Source: Cyanobium sp. FACHB-13342 (GTDB lineage: Bacteria; Cyanobacteriota; Cyanobacteriia; PCC-6307; Cyanobiaceae). Taken from it: a stretch of DNA of 64,000 nt. The notes beneath the pieces are model-generated. The model ran no database searches. It saw nothing but the letters and a program-made list of their open reading frames with translations, and had not been told where the DNA came from. Positions 45,133 through 52,927 of the stretch are shown here, in pieces (the first letter of the stretch is position 1; the number at the start of each line of letters is the position of its first letter). The translations under genes and the position numbers were made by a program. Where the stretch lies: the NCBI RefSeq assembly GCF_014697415.1, contig NZ_JACJRT010000008.1, positions 124,001 through 188,000 on the forward strand. Reading direction: 5' to 3'.

Positions 45133-46290
45133 GTGCGAAGCTGTGGTTGTGATCGTGGACAGCCCGTGCGCGAGTTTCGTGACGAGGGCGGGCATTTCAA
45201 AGGTGACGCGGCGCGGCCCCGCGTACTGCTGTGCGGCTATTACGGCGAGCACAACCTCGGCGACGACGCCTTGCTCGAGGTGTTGCTGAGCCAGTTGCCC
45301 GCCGCTTGCCAGGCGGTGGTGACCGCCCATGACACCACCCTGGTGCACGAGCGCTTTGGCGTGGAGACGGTGCCCCGTCGGCGCTTGGCCCTGGTGCTCA
45401 AGGCCCTGGGTCGCTGTGATGCCCTGGTGCTGGGCGGAGGCAGCCTGCTGCAGGACTCCACCAGCTTCCGCAGCCTCCTTTATTACGCCGCCCTGATCGC
45501 CGCGGCCCGGCTGGAGGGCAAGCCCGTGCTGCTCTGGGGCCAGGGCCTGGGCCCACTGCGCCGCCGGCGCAGCCGGTTGCTGGTGGGACGCCTGTTGCGC
45601 CTGGTCACCGCGGTGAGCTGGCGGGATGCGGAGTCGGCGGCCCTGGCCAAACGCCTGGGGCGCGAGGGGCCGGTAGGCAGTGATCCGGTGTGGGCCCTAC
45701 CGCCCCAACCCTGGCGGGGCACCGGTGGGCCCCTCGTGCTCTGTTTCCGCCCCACCCAGCAGCTGCAGGGCGAAGCCTGGCGCCCCTACCTGGCGGCCGT
45801 CGATCAGGTGGCCGCCACCCAGGATCGGGAGGTGATCTGGCTGCCCTTCCACGCCGGCCAGGACCGGGGCTTACTGGCTGAACTTCGCCAGACGGGGGTA
45901 CTGCCGGCTGGCCTGGCGGCCCGCAGCCGGGAGGTGGATGCGGAGCGGCCCAGCGAGGCGATGGCGGTGTTCAGTGGTGCGGGGCTGGTGGTGGCCATGC
46001 GCCTGCACGGGCTGATCCTGGCGGCCCTCGCCGGAGCCCCCTGCGCTGCCCTCAGTTACGACCCCAAGGTGGCCGCCGCCGCCGCTGCCCTGGGTTGCCC
46101 CTGCCAGGGCCTGGATCAGGCGCCGGCTTCTGACGTTCAGTCCTCAGAGCTGCAGGCCCTTTTGCTGGCTTCCTGGAGCGCTGCGCTCGACACCCCGCCG
46201 CCAGCAGCTCGCTTGGCGGAGCTGCGCCGCCAGACGGCTGTTCACCGCCAGGTGCTCCAGACCCTGGACGCCTCGGGCGGTGCTTGCTAG
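45133..46290 (+). CDS. csaB: Polysaccharide pyruvyl transferase CsaB
   Basis: Up to 385 aa; the start is a GTG at 45133, but a GTG at 45166 is also possible and only the part from 'RPRVLLCGYYGEHNLGDDALL' has family features. 'DALVLGGGSLLQDSTSFRSLLYY', 'LLWGQGLGPLRRRRSRLLV', 'VSWRDAESAALAKRLG' and 'AMRLHGLILAALAGAPCAAL' fit CsaB. The enzyme adds pyruvate ketals to cell-wall polysaccharide, which in other bacteria is the anchor for SLH-domain S-layer and outer-membrane proteins. No SLH protein is in the window. Confidence 0.9.
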   Translation: MRSCGCDRGQPVREFRDEGGHFKGDAARPRVLLCGYYGEHNLGDDALLEVLLSQLPAACQAVVTAHDTTLVHERFGVETVPRRRLALVLKALGRCDALVLGGGSLLQDSTSFRSLLYYAALIAAARLEGKPVLLWGQGLGPLRRRRSRLLVGRLLRLVTAVSWRDAESAALAKRLGREGPVGSDPVWALPPQPWRGTGGPLVLCFRPTQQLQGEAWRPYLAAVDQVAATQDREVIWLPFHAGQDRGLLAELRQTGVLPAGLAARSREVDAERPSEAMAVFSGAGLVVAMRLHGLILAALAGAPCAALSYDPKVAAAAAALGCPCQGLDQAPASDVQSSELQALLLASWSAALDTPPPAARLAELRRQTAVHRQVLQTLDASGGAC

Positions 46291-46298
46291 CAGGGGGT

Positions 46299-46874
46299 AT
46301 GGGCTCCACCACCACCGGGGCGCTCGGCACCGTGCTGCCGGTGCGCCAGTACTACGTGCAAACCGACAGCGCCCTGCCAGGCCAGGCCTATCGGATGTGC
46401 TTCTCCAGCACCTGTGCGATGGCGGTGAAGTATCTGAGGCCTGGGGCGTTGCTGGGCGCGAATGCCGACGACACCTATCTGCGCACCGTGCAGCGCTTCG
46501 GCGACACCACCTCCCCTTCAGCCCAGATCGCTGCCTGCGCCCACTACGGGGTCGCGGCGCGCTTCGGCACCCACGGCACCAGCAGCCTGCTGCAGCGGGA
46601 GATCGATGGGGGCTTTCCGGTGGGGACGGGCTTTCTGCACCATGGCCCCAGCCAAGCGCCCCGCGGTGGCGGCCACTGGATCCTGGCGATTGGCTATGCC
46701 CCGGCCGCTGGGGTGTTCAACGACCCCTATGGCGAGCTCAACAACCCCGCCGGTGGCTACGTGCAGGTGGGCCGGGGCGGTCGAGCGGTGCACTACAGCT
46801 GGCGCCACTGGTTGCCCCGCTGGGAGGTGGAGGGCACCGGCACTGGCTGGTTCATGACCTACCGGCTGGCCTGA
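46299..46874 (+). CDS. C39-like cysteine peptidase family protein
   Basis: 191 aa from the ATG at 46299, preceded by AGCAGGGGGT. 'MCFSSTCAMAVKYL' (Cys34 or Cys39), 'GGGHWILAIGY' with His126, and 'FNDPYGELNNP' with Asp142 give the Cys-His-Asp order of papain-like C39-type peptidases. There is no transporter domain and no signal peptide. Start and end blocks ('VLPVRQYYVQTDSALPGQAY') resemble C39-like proteins found in phages and cyanobacteria. Substrate unknown. It is followed by the convergent peroxiredoxin gene. Confidence 0.78.
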   Translation: MGSTTTGALGTVLPVRQYYVQTDSALPGQAYRMCFSSTCAMAVKYLRPGALLGANADDTYLRTVQRFGDTTSPSAQIAACAHYGVAARFGTHGTSSLLQREIDGGFPVGTGFLHHGPSQAPRGGGHWILAIGYAPAAGVFNDPYGELNNPAGGYVQVGRGGRAVHYSWRHWLPRWEVEGTGTGWFMTYRLA

Positions 46875-46878
46875 CGGC

Positions 46879-47460
46879 CTAGGGATTGGCCTGAAGCTCG
46901 AGTAGGGCGCTGAGCACTTCCCTGCTGTGGCCGCTGGGTCGCACCGCCACCCAGCTGGCCCTCAGCACACCGCTGGGGTCGATCAGAAAGGTGTGGCGCT
47001 GGGAGAAGGGTGGGATCCAACTGCCGTAGGCCCGGCTCACCGTGCCGGCCGGGTCGGAGAGCAGGGGAAAGGCCAGGCCTTCGCTGGTGCAGAAGTCGGC
47101 GTGGGAGTCGGCGTCATCGGCGCTCACCCCCACCACGGCCGCATCGGCGGCTTGGAAGGCGGCCAGATCCGTCTGGAAGCCCCGGGCTTCCAGGGTGCAG
47201 CCGCCGGTGAAATCGCGTGGGTAGAAGTAGAGCACCAGCCAGCGCCCACGGAAATCCGCCAGGGTCAGCCGGGTTTCCAGCGCCTGGCCATCGGCGGCGG
47301 GCGCGATGCCGGGCAGGTCGAAGTCCGGAGCCGGGGCGTTGAGGCTGGGCAGGGTGCCCCCCAATGCGAAAGCCCGCCGGCCGAAGGCCAGCAGGCTTGA
47401 GGTGCCGGCCGCTACCGGCAACACACCAACCAGGCGATGCAGAAAAGCCCGGCGTTGCAT
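46879..47460 (-). CDS. Peroxiredoxin (PrxQ/BCP type) with Tat-like leader
   Basis: 193 aa from the ATG at 47460. The catalytic segment 'VLYFYPRDFTGGCTLEARGF' has the peroxidatic cysteine in 'GGCTLEA'; 'VVGVSADDADSHADFCTSEGL' contains another cysteine that could resolve it. PrxQ reduces hydroperoxides with thioredoxin. The N-terminus 'MQRRAFLHRLVGVLPVAAG' has a twin-arginine with a hydrophobic stretch, so export of the folded protein to the periplasm or thylakoid lumen is likely. Confidence 0.87.
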   Translation of the reverse strand: MQRRAFLHRLVGVLPVAAGTSSLLAFGRRAFALGGTLPSLNAPAPDFDLPGIAPAADGQALETRLTLADFRGRWLVLYFYPRDFTGGCTLEARGFQTDLAAFQAADAAVVGVSADDADSHADFCTSEGLAFPLLSDPAGTVSRAYGSWIPPFSQRHTFLIDPSGVLRASWVAVRPSGHSREVLSALLELQANP

Positions 47461-47467
47461 CAGGGGC

Positions 47468-47704
47468 TCAGATCTTGGCGAGGTCGACGCCGAGTTCCTT
47501 GGCGTAGGCGCCTAGGCCCTTCTTTTGGATGGTTTTGAGGGCGCGGGTGGAGACGCGCAGCTTGACGAAGCGGTTGCCCTCGGCCCACCACAGACGGCGC
47601 TCCTGGAGGTTCACCTGCTGGAGCTTCTTGGTGCGCACGTGGGAGTGCGACACGGCCATGCCGTTGTTGGCGCGCTTGCCGGTGAGCTGGCAGACCCGGG
47701 ACAT
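47468..47704 (-). CDS. rpmB: 50S ribosomal protein L28
   Basis: 78 aa from the ATG at 47704. '[20 protein letters not shown]' and '[15 protein letters not shown]' are the standard L28 blocks; basic throughout. It binds the 23S rRNA of the large subunit. The 205-bp region upstream to 47909 is the spacer to the C39/ABC gene and should hold both promoters; a TTGGTAGGGTTAATG on the minus strand (47744-47758) may contribute. Confidence 0.96.
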   Translation of the reverse strand: MSRVCQLTGKRANNGMAVSHSHVRTKKLQQVNLQERRLWWAEGNRFVKLRVSTRALKTIQKKGLGAYAKELGVDLAKI

Positions 47705-47909
47705 GACCGATTTCCGAAACGACTTGCAGGCACTAGGCCTAAGCATTAACCCTACCAAAGTGCGGACCCCCCGCTCCCAACCGACGGGGCTGAGAGCGGA
47801 GATACCCAATATCTGCGAGGCCTGCGGCCTCAGTGATTTTTAGGGTCTTTGCGAGGTCAGATCACCTGGCTTCCAGGGGATCCACCCCCTGTCGCAGCCT
47901 CCCAGCCCG

Positions 47910-48662
47910 ATGAGCCGCTACGCCTGCGTTCAGCAGCATGCCCAGGAGGATTGCGGGGCGGCATGCGTGGCCACGGTGGCCCGGCAGTACGGCAAGCGCC
48001 TGCCGATGGCACTGGTACGCGAATGGGTGGGTACGGGGTCCACCGGCACCAGCCTGCTGGGCCTGAGTCGCGGCGCTGAAGGCATCGGCTTCCATGCCCG
48101 CTCGGTGCGAGCCAGACCCGAGCTGCTCAATCAGCTGGAGGCCGTGCCGTTGCCGGCGATCTGCCATTGGCGCGGCAACCACTGGGTGGTGCTGCATGGC
48201 CGCGCCGGTCAGCGCTTTGTGATCGCCGACCCCGCCGTGGGCCTGCGCTGGTTGAGCCGCGAGGAACTGGAGGCCGGATGGAGCAACCGGGTGATGTTGC
48301 TGCTGGAGCCCAACCATGCCCGGCTTGATGCCCTGGAGGAGGGGGAGGCGCGGCCCTGGCTGCAGCTGCTGCGCCAGGTGTTGCCCTACCGCGGTTTGCT
48401 GCTGCAGGCCTTGCTGATCAACGCGGCAGTGGGCCTGCTGGCCCTGGCGATGCCGCTGCTGATGCAGCTGCTCACCGACGACGTTCTGGTGCGGCGCGAC
48501 AGCCAGTTGCTGCTCAGCCTGGGCCTGGGGATGTTGCTGCTCTTCGGCTTCCGCAACCTGCTGGGGCTGATCCAGGGCCATCTGGTGGGGTACTTCGTCC
48601 AGCGCCTGCAATTGGCGATGGAGCTGGATTACTGCCAGCGGCTGTTCCAGCTGCCGATGTAA
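47910..48662 (+). pseudogene. Truncated peptidase-containing ABC transporter (C39 domain plus partial membrane domain)
   Basis: 250 codons from the ATG at 47910 to TAA at 48660-48662. The C39 protease domain is complete: 'QEDCGAACV' with Cys15, 'HWVVLHG' with His91, 'VIADPAVG' with Asp107. It is followed by two membrane helices (about 163-190 and 200-225) and the conserved start of a loop, 'MELDYCQRLFQLPM', where it stops. Whole exporters of this type have about 700 residues; the rest of the membrane domain and the entire ATPase are missing. The protein might still be expressed as a membrane-bound peptidase, but it cannot export on its own. The kinase gene ends 10 bp beyond, so the break coincides with a foreign-looking segment. 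Confidence 0.85.
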
Positions 48663-48671
48663 CGATGGTGT

Positions 48672-50603
48672 TTAGGTAGAGGCGTTGAGGGGTAGTTCCA
48701 GCGCCACCTCGGCTCCGCCCAGCTCGGCGCTGCGACCGATGCGCAGCTGCCCTCGGTGGTTGGTGGCGGCTGTTTGAGCCACAAACAAGCCGATTCCCAT
48801 GCCGGTGATCTTGGTGCTCTTAAGTAGCTCCCAGCTACGGCTGTAGTCAAACTCGTCGGGAAACCCCGGGCCGCTGTCACCCACGCGCACCTCCACAGCG
48901 TTCGATGACTTGATCAACTGCACCAGTAAGTGGCGGTTGGCCAGGGGAAGGTGGTCCGTCGCCTGAACCGCATTGCGGATCAGGTTTACCACCGCCATCT
49001 GCAACTGGGCCCCATCCCCATGGATCCAGCATGGCTGATCAAGGCCCGCCACTCGCAGGTTCAACTGGTCTGGCTTCAGCTCATTCTTGAGATACACCAG
49101 AGCACTATCAAGGTTGATACTCAGATTAATTTGGTTCTGATCACTTTCCACGTTGCGCAGCAGCATCCGCATGCGTTCAACGGTGGTCACAACCCGTTCA
49201 CCTTCCAGGGTGAGCCTCCTCAGGCTGTCCTGAAGTAAAGCGGGCAACTGATTGGGGGATAGTTCCTGCAGGCTCTCCATCGCCATTTGGCAGTTGAGCA
49301 GGATTGCGCTCAGGGGCTGCTGGATTTCGTGGGCCGCTGCCGCTGCGGTGAGGCTGGTTTTTAGCTTCTGATTGAGCTGGAGGGAGCGCTCTGCTTCAAC
49401 CTCCCGTTCCTGTGCCCAGGCCTTGGCCAGCTCCGCTTCGGCCTGGCGTTGTTCGGTGATGTCGAGAAAACTGCCATACAGCATCCCCTCAACGACCAAA
49501 CAATTGATCAGTACATCGCGCACCTGTCCGTTTTTGCAGGTGACGCGATATTCCAACGGCCGTGGCATTCGATTCTCCTGCACCGACGCAGTCACTTCCG
49601 CATCAAATTCATCAAACACGGCTTTGCGGTAGGCCTCATCCGGATACGCACAGCGAGCCCAATCCGCCATGGTGGGACAATCGAGCTGTGTGTAGCCAAA
49701 GGTTTGGGTGAAGGCCAAGTTTACGAAGATCACCTCACGCTCCGGTGTGGTCAGCGTTGTGGCCACCGGAATGGGTAGATGGTTAATCATGTTGTGGAAG
49801 CGCTCCTTGGCCTCGATCAACTGCTGCTCGGCCTGTTTGCGGGTCGTGAAGTCAATGAAGACCCCCTCCCATGCCACTTCGCCTGTCGGCAGACGGCGTG
49901 GCACGGATTCAATGGAGATCCACTTCACGTTGCCATTTTGTAGCCAACGACCTTCCCAAGTGTAGGGCTCGAGGGCAGCGGCACCGGCGATGTTGTGGGC
50001 GATTGCTGCTTCCCGGTCATCGGGATGCACTATCGAAAAATAGTGGGCAAAATCTTGTTTCAGCTTGTCGGGATCAAGGCCAGTCATCTCCAGAAAGCGC
50101 CTACTCAGGAAGGAGTAGCGCTGTGGTCCTTCCCGAGGGCTGAGCAGCACGTAGGTGCCTACCGGAATACTTTCAGTGAGCTGCAGAGCCTTATTCGCTT
50201 CCTCCAGGGAAGTGCGTTGCTCGGTGATATCGATCACTGCGCCATCCCACACCGTCTGACCATCGGGCAGTTGCCGCGAGCAGGAATCCAACCGATACCA
50301 TCGTGTTTGGCCGCGAATGATGTAGCGGCTTTCGTTAATGAAATTAGTCTGATTGCGTACAGCTTCGTCTGAGGCCTTAAAGAACGCGTCAATATCGTCC
50401 GGATGCATGCTGCGGTAAGCATTCATCGGATTGGCATCCAGCTCCTCTCTGGTGAGATCCAGCATCTCCAAGAGTCGGTTGCTGAAGAAGCTGAAGCTGG
50501 GCTGCTGGGTGACCGGGTCTCGGTAGAAAACATAAGCGCCCACAGGAAAGTTTTCCGTGAGCTGCAGGGCCTGGAACGAAGCGGGGATGGCCGGTGGGGT
50601 CAT
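48672..50603 (-). CDS. PAS-domain sensor histidine kinase
   Basis: 643 aa from the ATG at 50603, which overlaps the stop of the response regulator (ATGA). Three PAS domains (about residues 14-130, 137-265, 275-395) share 'HPDD' turns and 'FIDFTTR', 'VIDITEQR', 'FLDITEQR' ends. The kinase core has the H-box 'AAAAHEIQQPLSAILL' with phospho-acceptor His425, N-box 'NLIRNAVQA', G1 'VGDSGPGFPD' and G2 'GMGIGLFVA'. There is no membrane segment, so it senses a cytosolic signal, perhaps redox or a bound cofactor. Base composition is lower in GC than the neighbours. Confidence 0.93.
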   Translation of the reverse strand: MTPPAIPASFQALQLTENFPVGAYVFYRDPVTQQPSFSFFSNRLLEMLDLTREELDANPMNAYRSMHPDDIDAFFKASDEAVRNQTNFINESRYIIRGQTRWYRLDSCSRQLPDGQTVWDGAVIDITEQRTSLEEANKALQLTESIPVGTYVLLSPREGPQRYSFLSRRFLEMTGLDPDKLKQDFAHYFSIVHPDDREAAIAHNIAGAAALEPYTWEGRWLQNGNVKWISIESVPRRLPTGEVAWEGVFIDFTTRKQAEQQLIEAKERFHNMINHLPIPVATTLTTPEREVIFVNLAFTQTFGYTQLDCPTMADWARCAYPDEAYRKAVFDEFDAEVTASVQENRMPRPLEYRVTCKNGQVRDVLINCLVVEGMLYGSFLDITEQRQAEAELAKAWAQEREVEAERSLQLNQKLKTSLTAAAAAHEIQQPLSAILLNCQMAMESLQELSPNQLPALLQDSLRRLTLEGERVVTTVERMRMLLRNVESDQNQINLSINLDSALVYLKNELKPDQLNLRVAGLDQPCWIHGDGAQLQMAVVNLIRNAVQATDHLPLANRHLLVQLIKSSNAVEVRVGDSGPGFPDEFDYSRSWELLKSTKITGMGIGLFVAQTAATNHRGQLRIGRSAELGGAEVALELPLNAST

Positions 50604-51196
50604 GCGAGCTTCCGACTCAGCAGAGTGGCTTTGTGGACCAGCGCTGCACCGCTGAGGCCAAATTTCTGGCAGATGCTGCGGCGATGGGTTTCCACAGTGC
50701 GCACAGACACGCACAGCTTTTCGGCGATGGTTTTGGAGGAGTGGCCGGCACCGATCTCCTGCAACACCTCCAGCTCCCGCTGGGTGAGCTGCTCAGTATT
50801 AAACGATGGTTCTGGCAGAGGATCCAACCCGATCGGCAGCAGAGGCTCAATTTCATGGAGCAGGTCTTGAAACGCTCGATTTTTATCGAGAATGGCAACA
50901 ATCGCAGTGCTCAATTCGGGCGGCCGCTCCACGGTGCTGGCAAAACTCGACAGGACGATCACGCGGGCTGACGGCCGCAGCACATGCAAGGCCTGGGCCA
51001 CCTGCAGCCCATCGCCATCGGGCAGGGCCATGTCGAGGATCACCAGGTCGGGCAGCAGGGTTGCACAGGCCGTAATGCCCTCGGCCGCGCTGCCCACGCT
51101 TCCCACGACCTCCAGGGCCGGATGGCGTTCCAGCATGCCAACCAGCAACTGCTGCAGCATCAGCTGATCTTCAACAATGAGAACGCGAAGAGCCAT
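50600..51196 (-). CDS. LuxR/NarL-family response regulator
   Basis: 198 aa from the ATG at 51196. Receiver domain: 'VLIVEDQLMLQQLL', phospho-acceptor Asp55 in 'DLVILDMALPDGDGL', 'VIVLSSFAS', and the lysine in 'AILDKN'. The C-terminal HTH is 'LTQRELEVLQEIGAGHSSKTIAEKL' and 'SVRTVETHRRSICQKFG'. It lies upstream of its kinase with overlapping codons, so the two are a pair. Its start is divergent from the cadherin-like gene; the 218-bp spacer carries phased repeats that may be its binding sites. Confidence 0.93.
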   Translation of the reverse strand: MALRVLIVEDQLMLQQLLVGMLERHPALEVVGSVGSAAEGITACATLLPDLVILDMALPDGDGLQVAQALHVLRPSARVIVLSSFASTVERPPELSTAIVAILDKNRAFQDLLHEIEPLLPIGLDPLPEPSFNTEQLTQRELEVLQEIGAGHSSKTIAEKLCVSVRTVETHRRSICQKFGLSGAALVHKATLLSRKLA

Positions 51197-51305
51197 AGGA
51201 GGCAACGCAGGCCAGGACCTCGGCAGACCGGTCAACCGAATGTACGCCTATTAAGGATTGGAGGGACCAACGCCAAAAGCTTTTACGCACTGCGACCGCC
51301 AACTC

Positions 51306-51378
51306 TCAGTATTAATACGCAGAATAAGGCGCTGCCTGCGTGTTAATGCTGACATGGGTCCCATTATTCAGTGTTAGT
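51306..51378. promoter_or_regulatory. Phased direct repeats and inverted repeat between the regulator and the cadherin-like gene
   Basis: Three 9-bp elements of the form [A/C]GT[A/G]TTA[A/G]T begin at 51308, 51339 and 51370, exactly 31 bp apart (about three helical turns). The first two lie in a 17-bp imperfect inverted repeat (51306-51322 and 51336-51352; 15 of 17 positions pair), and the first includes the palindrome GTATTAATAC. The last repeat ends 36 bp before the first ATG of the cadherin-like gene. The layout is typical of sites bound by a dimeric response regulator; here the likely binder is the gene product at 50600-51196. Confidence 0.55.
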
Positions 51379-51414
51379 GGCCATGCCGGAACTTGGTGCT
51401 GGCACCCAAGGTGA

Positions 51415-52866
51415 ATGGAATCTGCTCTCTATGCAATGGCGACCACCTGGACATTTGGTAGCGAAGGCTCGGCCCTTTGGTTCACCATCTCGATCAATGA
51501 TTCAGGTCTGGCCACGGTTGAGATGCTTGCGGGATCGATGGATCTCAATGCCCTCTGGTTCTCCGATGGAGATGCCACGCCGGATGGCAGCACGTCTCTG
51601 ACCAAGACTCAGACCTCTCTGAACATGAATGGCTCAGGTTCCCTTGATGCCGAGGGCAATCTGATCACCTGGGACGAGGTGACCGTGCTCAGCACATCGG
51701 GGCTGGGCAAGTTGGGTACGACTAAAACGACCTATCTCACCGCTGGTGAAGAGCAAACGTTTACCCTTGATGCAGGAACACTTGCATTCCTGGATTCGTT
51801 CAAAGAAGAGAGTGAGGGCAGCGAAGGTGGTACTTATGATTTCTCATCCCTCACATTGGGTGTGCGTGCCACATCAGTGAATGGGGGTGACAGTGTCAAA
51901 CTTAATGCCGTTGCTGACGTGGATGACACGGCACCAGTGGTGGGTGGCGACCAGAGCTTTGACTACGCTGAGAATCAAAGCGCTGGCGCAGAGGTTGGCC
52001 AGGTGCAGGCCACAGACGATGTGGCTGTGACACAGTATCGCTTTGCTGATTCTGAGGGCACCACCTCTGCGGATGGCTACTACCAAATCGACAGTACCGG
52101 TAAAATCACGATCACGGCTGCGGGTGTTGCTGCTGGAGTTGCAAACAACGATTACGAAACGACTCCCAACCAATTCACATACGGCATCCAAGCCGGTGAT
52201 GCGACTGATAACTGGTCTGAGTCTGTGGATGTCACGTTAAACGTGACTGATTTGGACGATGGCGGTGGCGGGGGGAGCGAAGTCTTTGTGTCGTACAGGC
52301 GCTTTACTGATGGCGAAGGTTCATTTGATCGTGCTTGGTTAGACACCGACAAGGATGGTGTATTCGACGGAGGAGAGCAAAATCTGCTGCTCTCCTCCTC
52401 ATCTAACTGGACCTTTGGAACAGGTTCTGGCCCTGACTCAACTAAAAGCACCAAGAAGCTTGACGCAACTCAGGTTGATTTTGCTAGCGATGCCGTTACC
52501 ATCAAGTATTGGAATATCAATGTCACCGGTCTTGACTTAACGGGGTTTACCGATGACGATAAAATTGCCATCGATTTTGAGGGCATGACTGACGCCTTGG
52601 TTGGTGACTTCTCAAATCGCACTTTCTCCTCTGTCAAGTCGATTGCTACAGTGACGACAGTGGGGCCACATTTTGCCCTGTGGAGTAATTTAGGGCACAT
52701 GACATTTGTTCTTGATGGTGTCGTTGATGGTGGGCAAGGATTTTATATGCAAAGAGATCCAAATGGCGCCATCCCGGAACGCTATCTCCTTGGCGTATTT
52801 GCTTTCGATACCAGTGCTGATCTTGGACGTCTGGACCAATTTGATGTGACCTTCCCAACTCCGTGA
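51415..52866 (+). CDS. Cadherin-like, calcium-loop protein, probably secreted without Sec signal
   Basis: 483 aa from the ATG at 51415 (an ATG at 51436 gives 'MATTWTFGS'). No Sec signal. Residues 1-165 are beta-rich and acidic ('LNALWFSDGD' and 'DVDDTAPVVGG' near the end). Residues about 170-282 form a cadherin-like domain ('FDYAENQSAGAEVGQVQATDD', 'YQIDSTGKITITAAG', 'SVDVTLNVTDLDD'). After a Gly linker comes a calcium loop 'DTDKDGVFDGGE' (310-321), EF-hand or dockerin-like, and a C-terminal beta domain. The profile resembles RTX-type surface proteins exported by type I systems. GC content is visibly low, so transfer is likely. Confidence 0.72.
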   Translation: MESALYAMATTWTFGSEGSALWFTISINDSGLATVEMLAGSMDLNALWFSDGDATPDGSTSLTKTQTSLNMNGSGSLDAEGNLITWDEVTVLSTSGLGKLGTTKTTYLTAGEEQTFTLDAGTLAFLDSFKEESEGSEGGTYDFSSLTLGVRATSVNGGDSVKLNAVADVDDTAPVVGGDQSFDYAENQSAGAEVGQVQATDDVAVTQYRFADSEGTTSADGYYQIDSTGKITITAAGVAAGVANNDYETTPNQFTYGIQAGDATDNWSESVDVTLNVTDLDDGGGGGSEVFVSYRRFTDGEGSFDRAWLDTDKDGVFDGGEQNLLLSSSSNWTFGTGSGPDSTKSTKKLDATQVDFASDAVTIKYWNINVTGLDLTGFTDDDKIAIDFEGMTDALVGDFSNRTFSSVKSIATVTTVGPHFALWSNLGHMTFVLDGVVDGGQGFYMQRDPNGAIPERYLLGVFAFDTSADLGRLDQFDVTFPTP

Positions 52867-52927
52867 GGCTTGCGCTTGAAGCTCAGCCGTTTCTTTCTGC
52901 GGCCGCTTCTTCGCGAACGCTCTCGTA

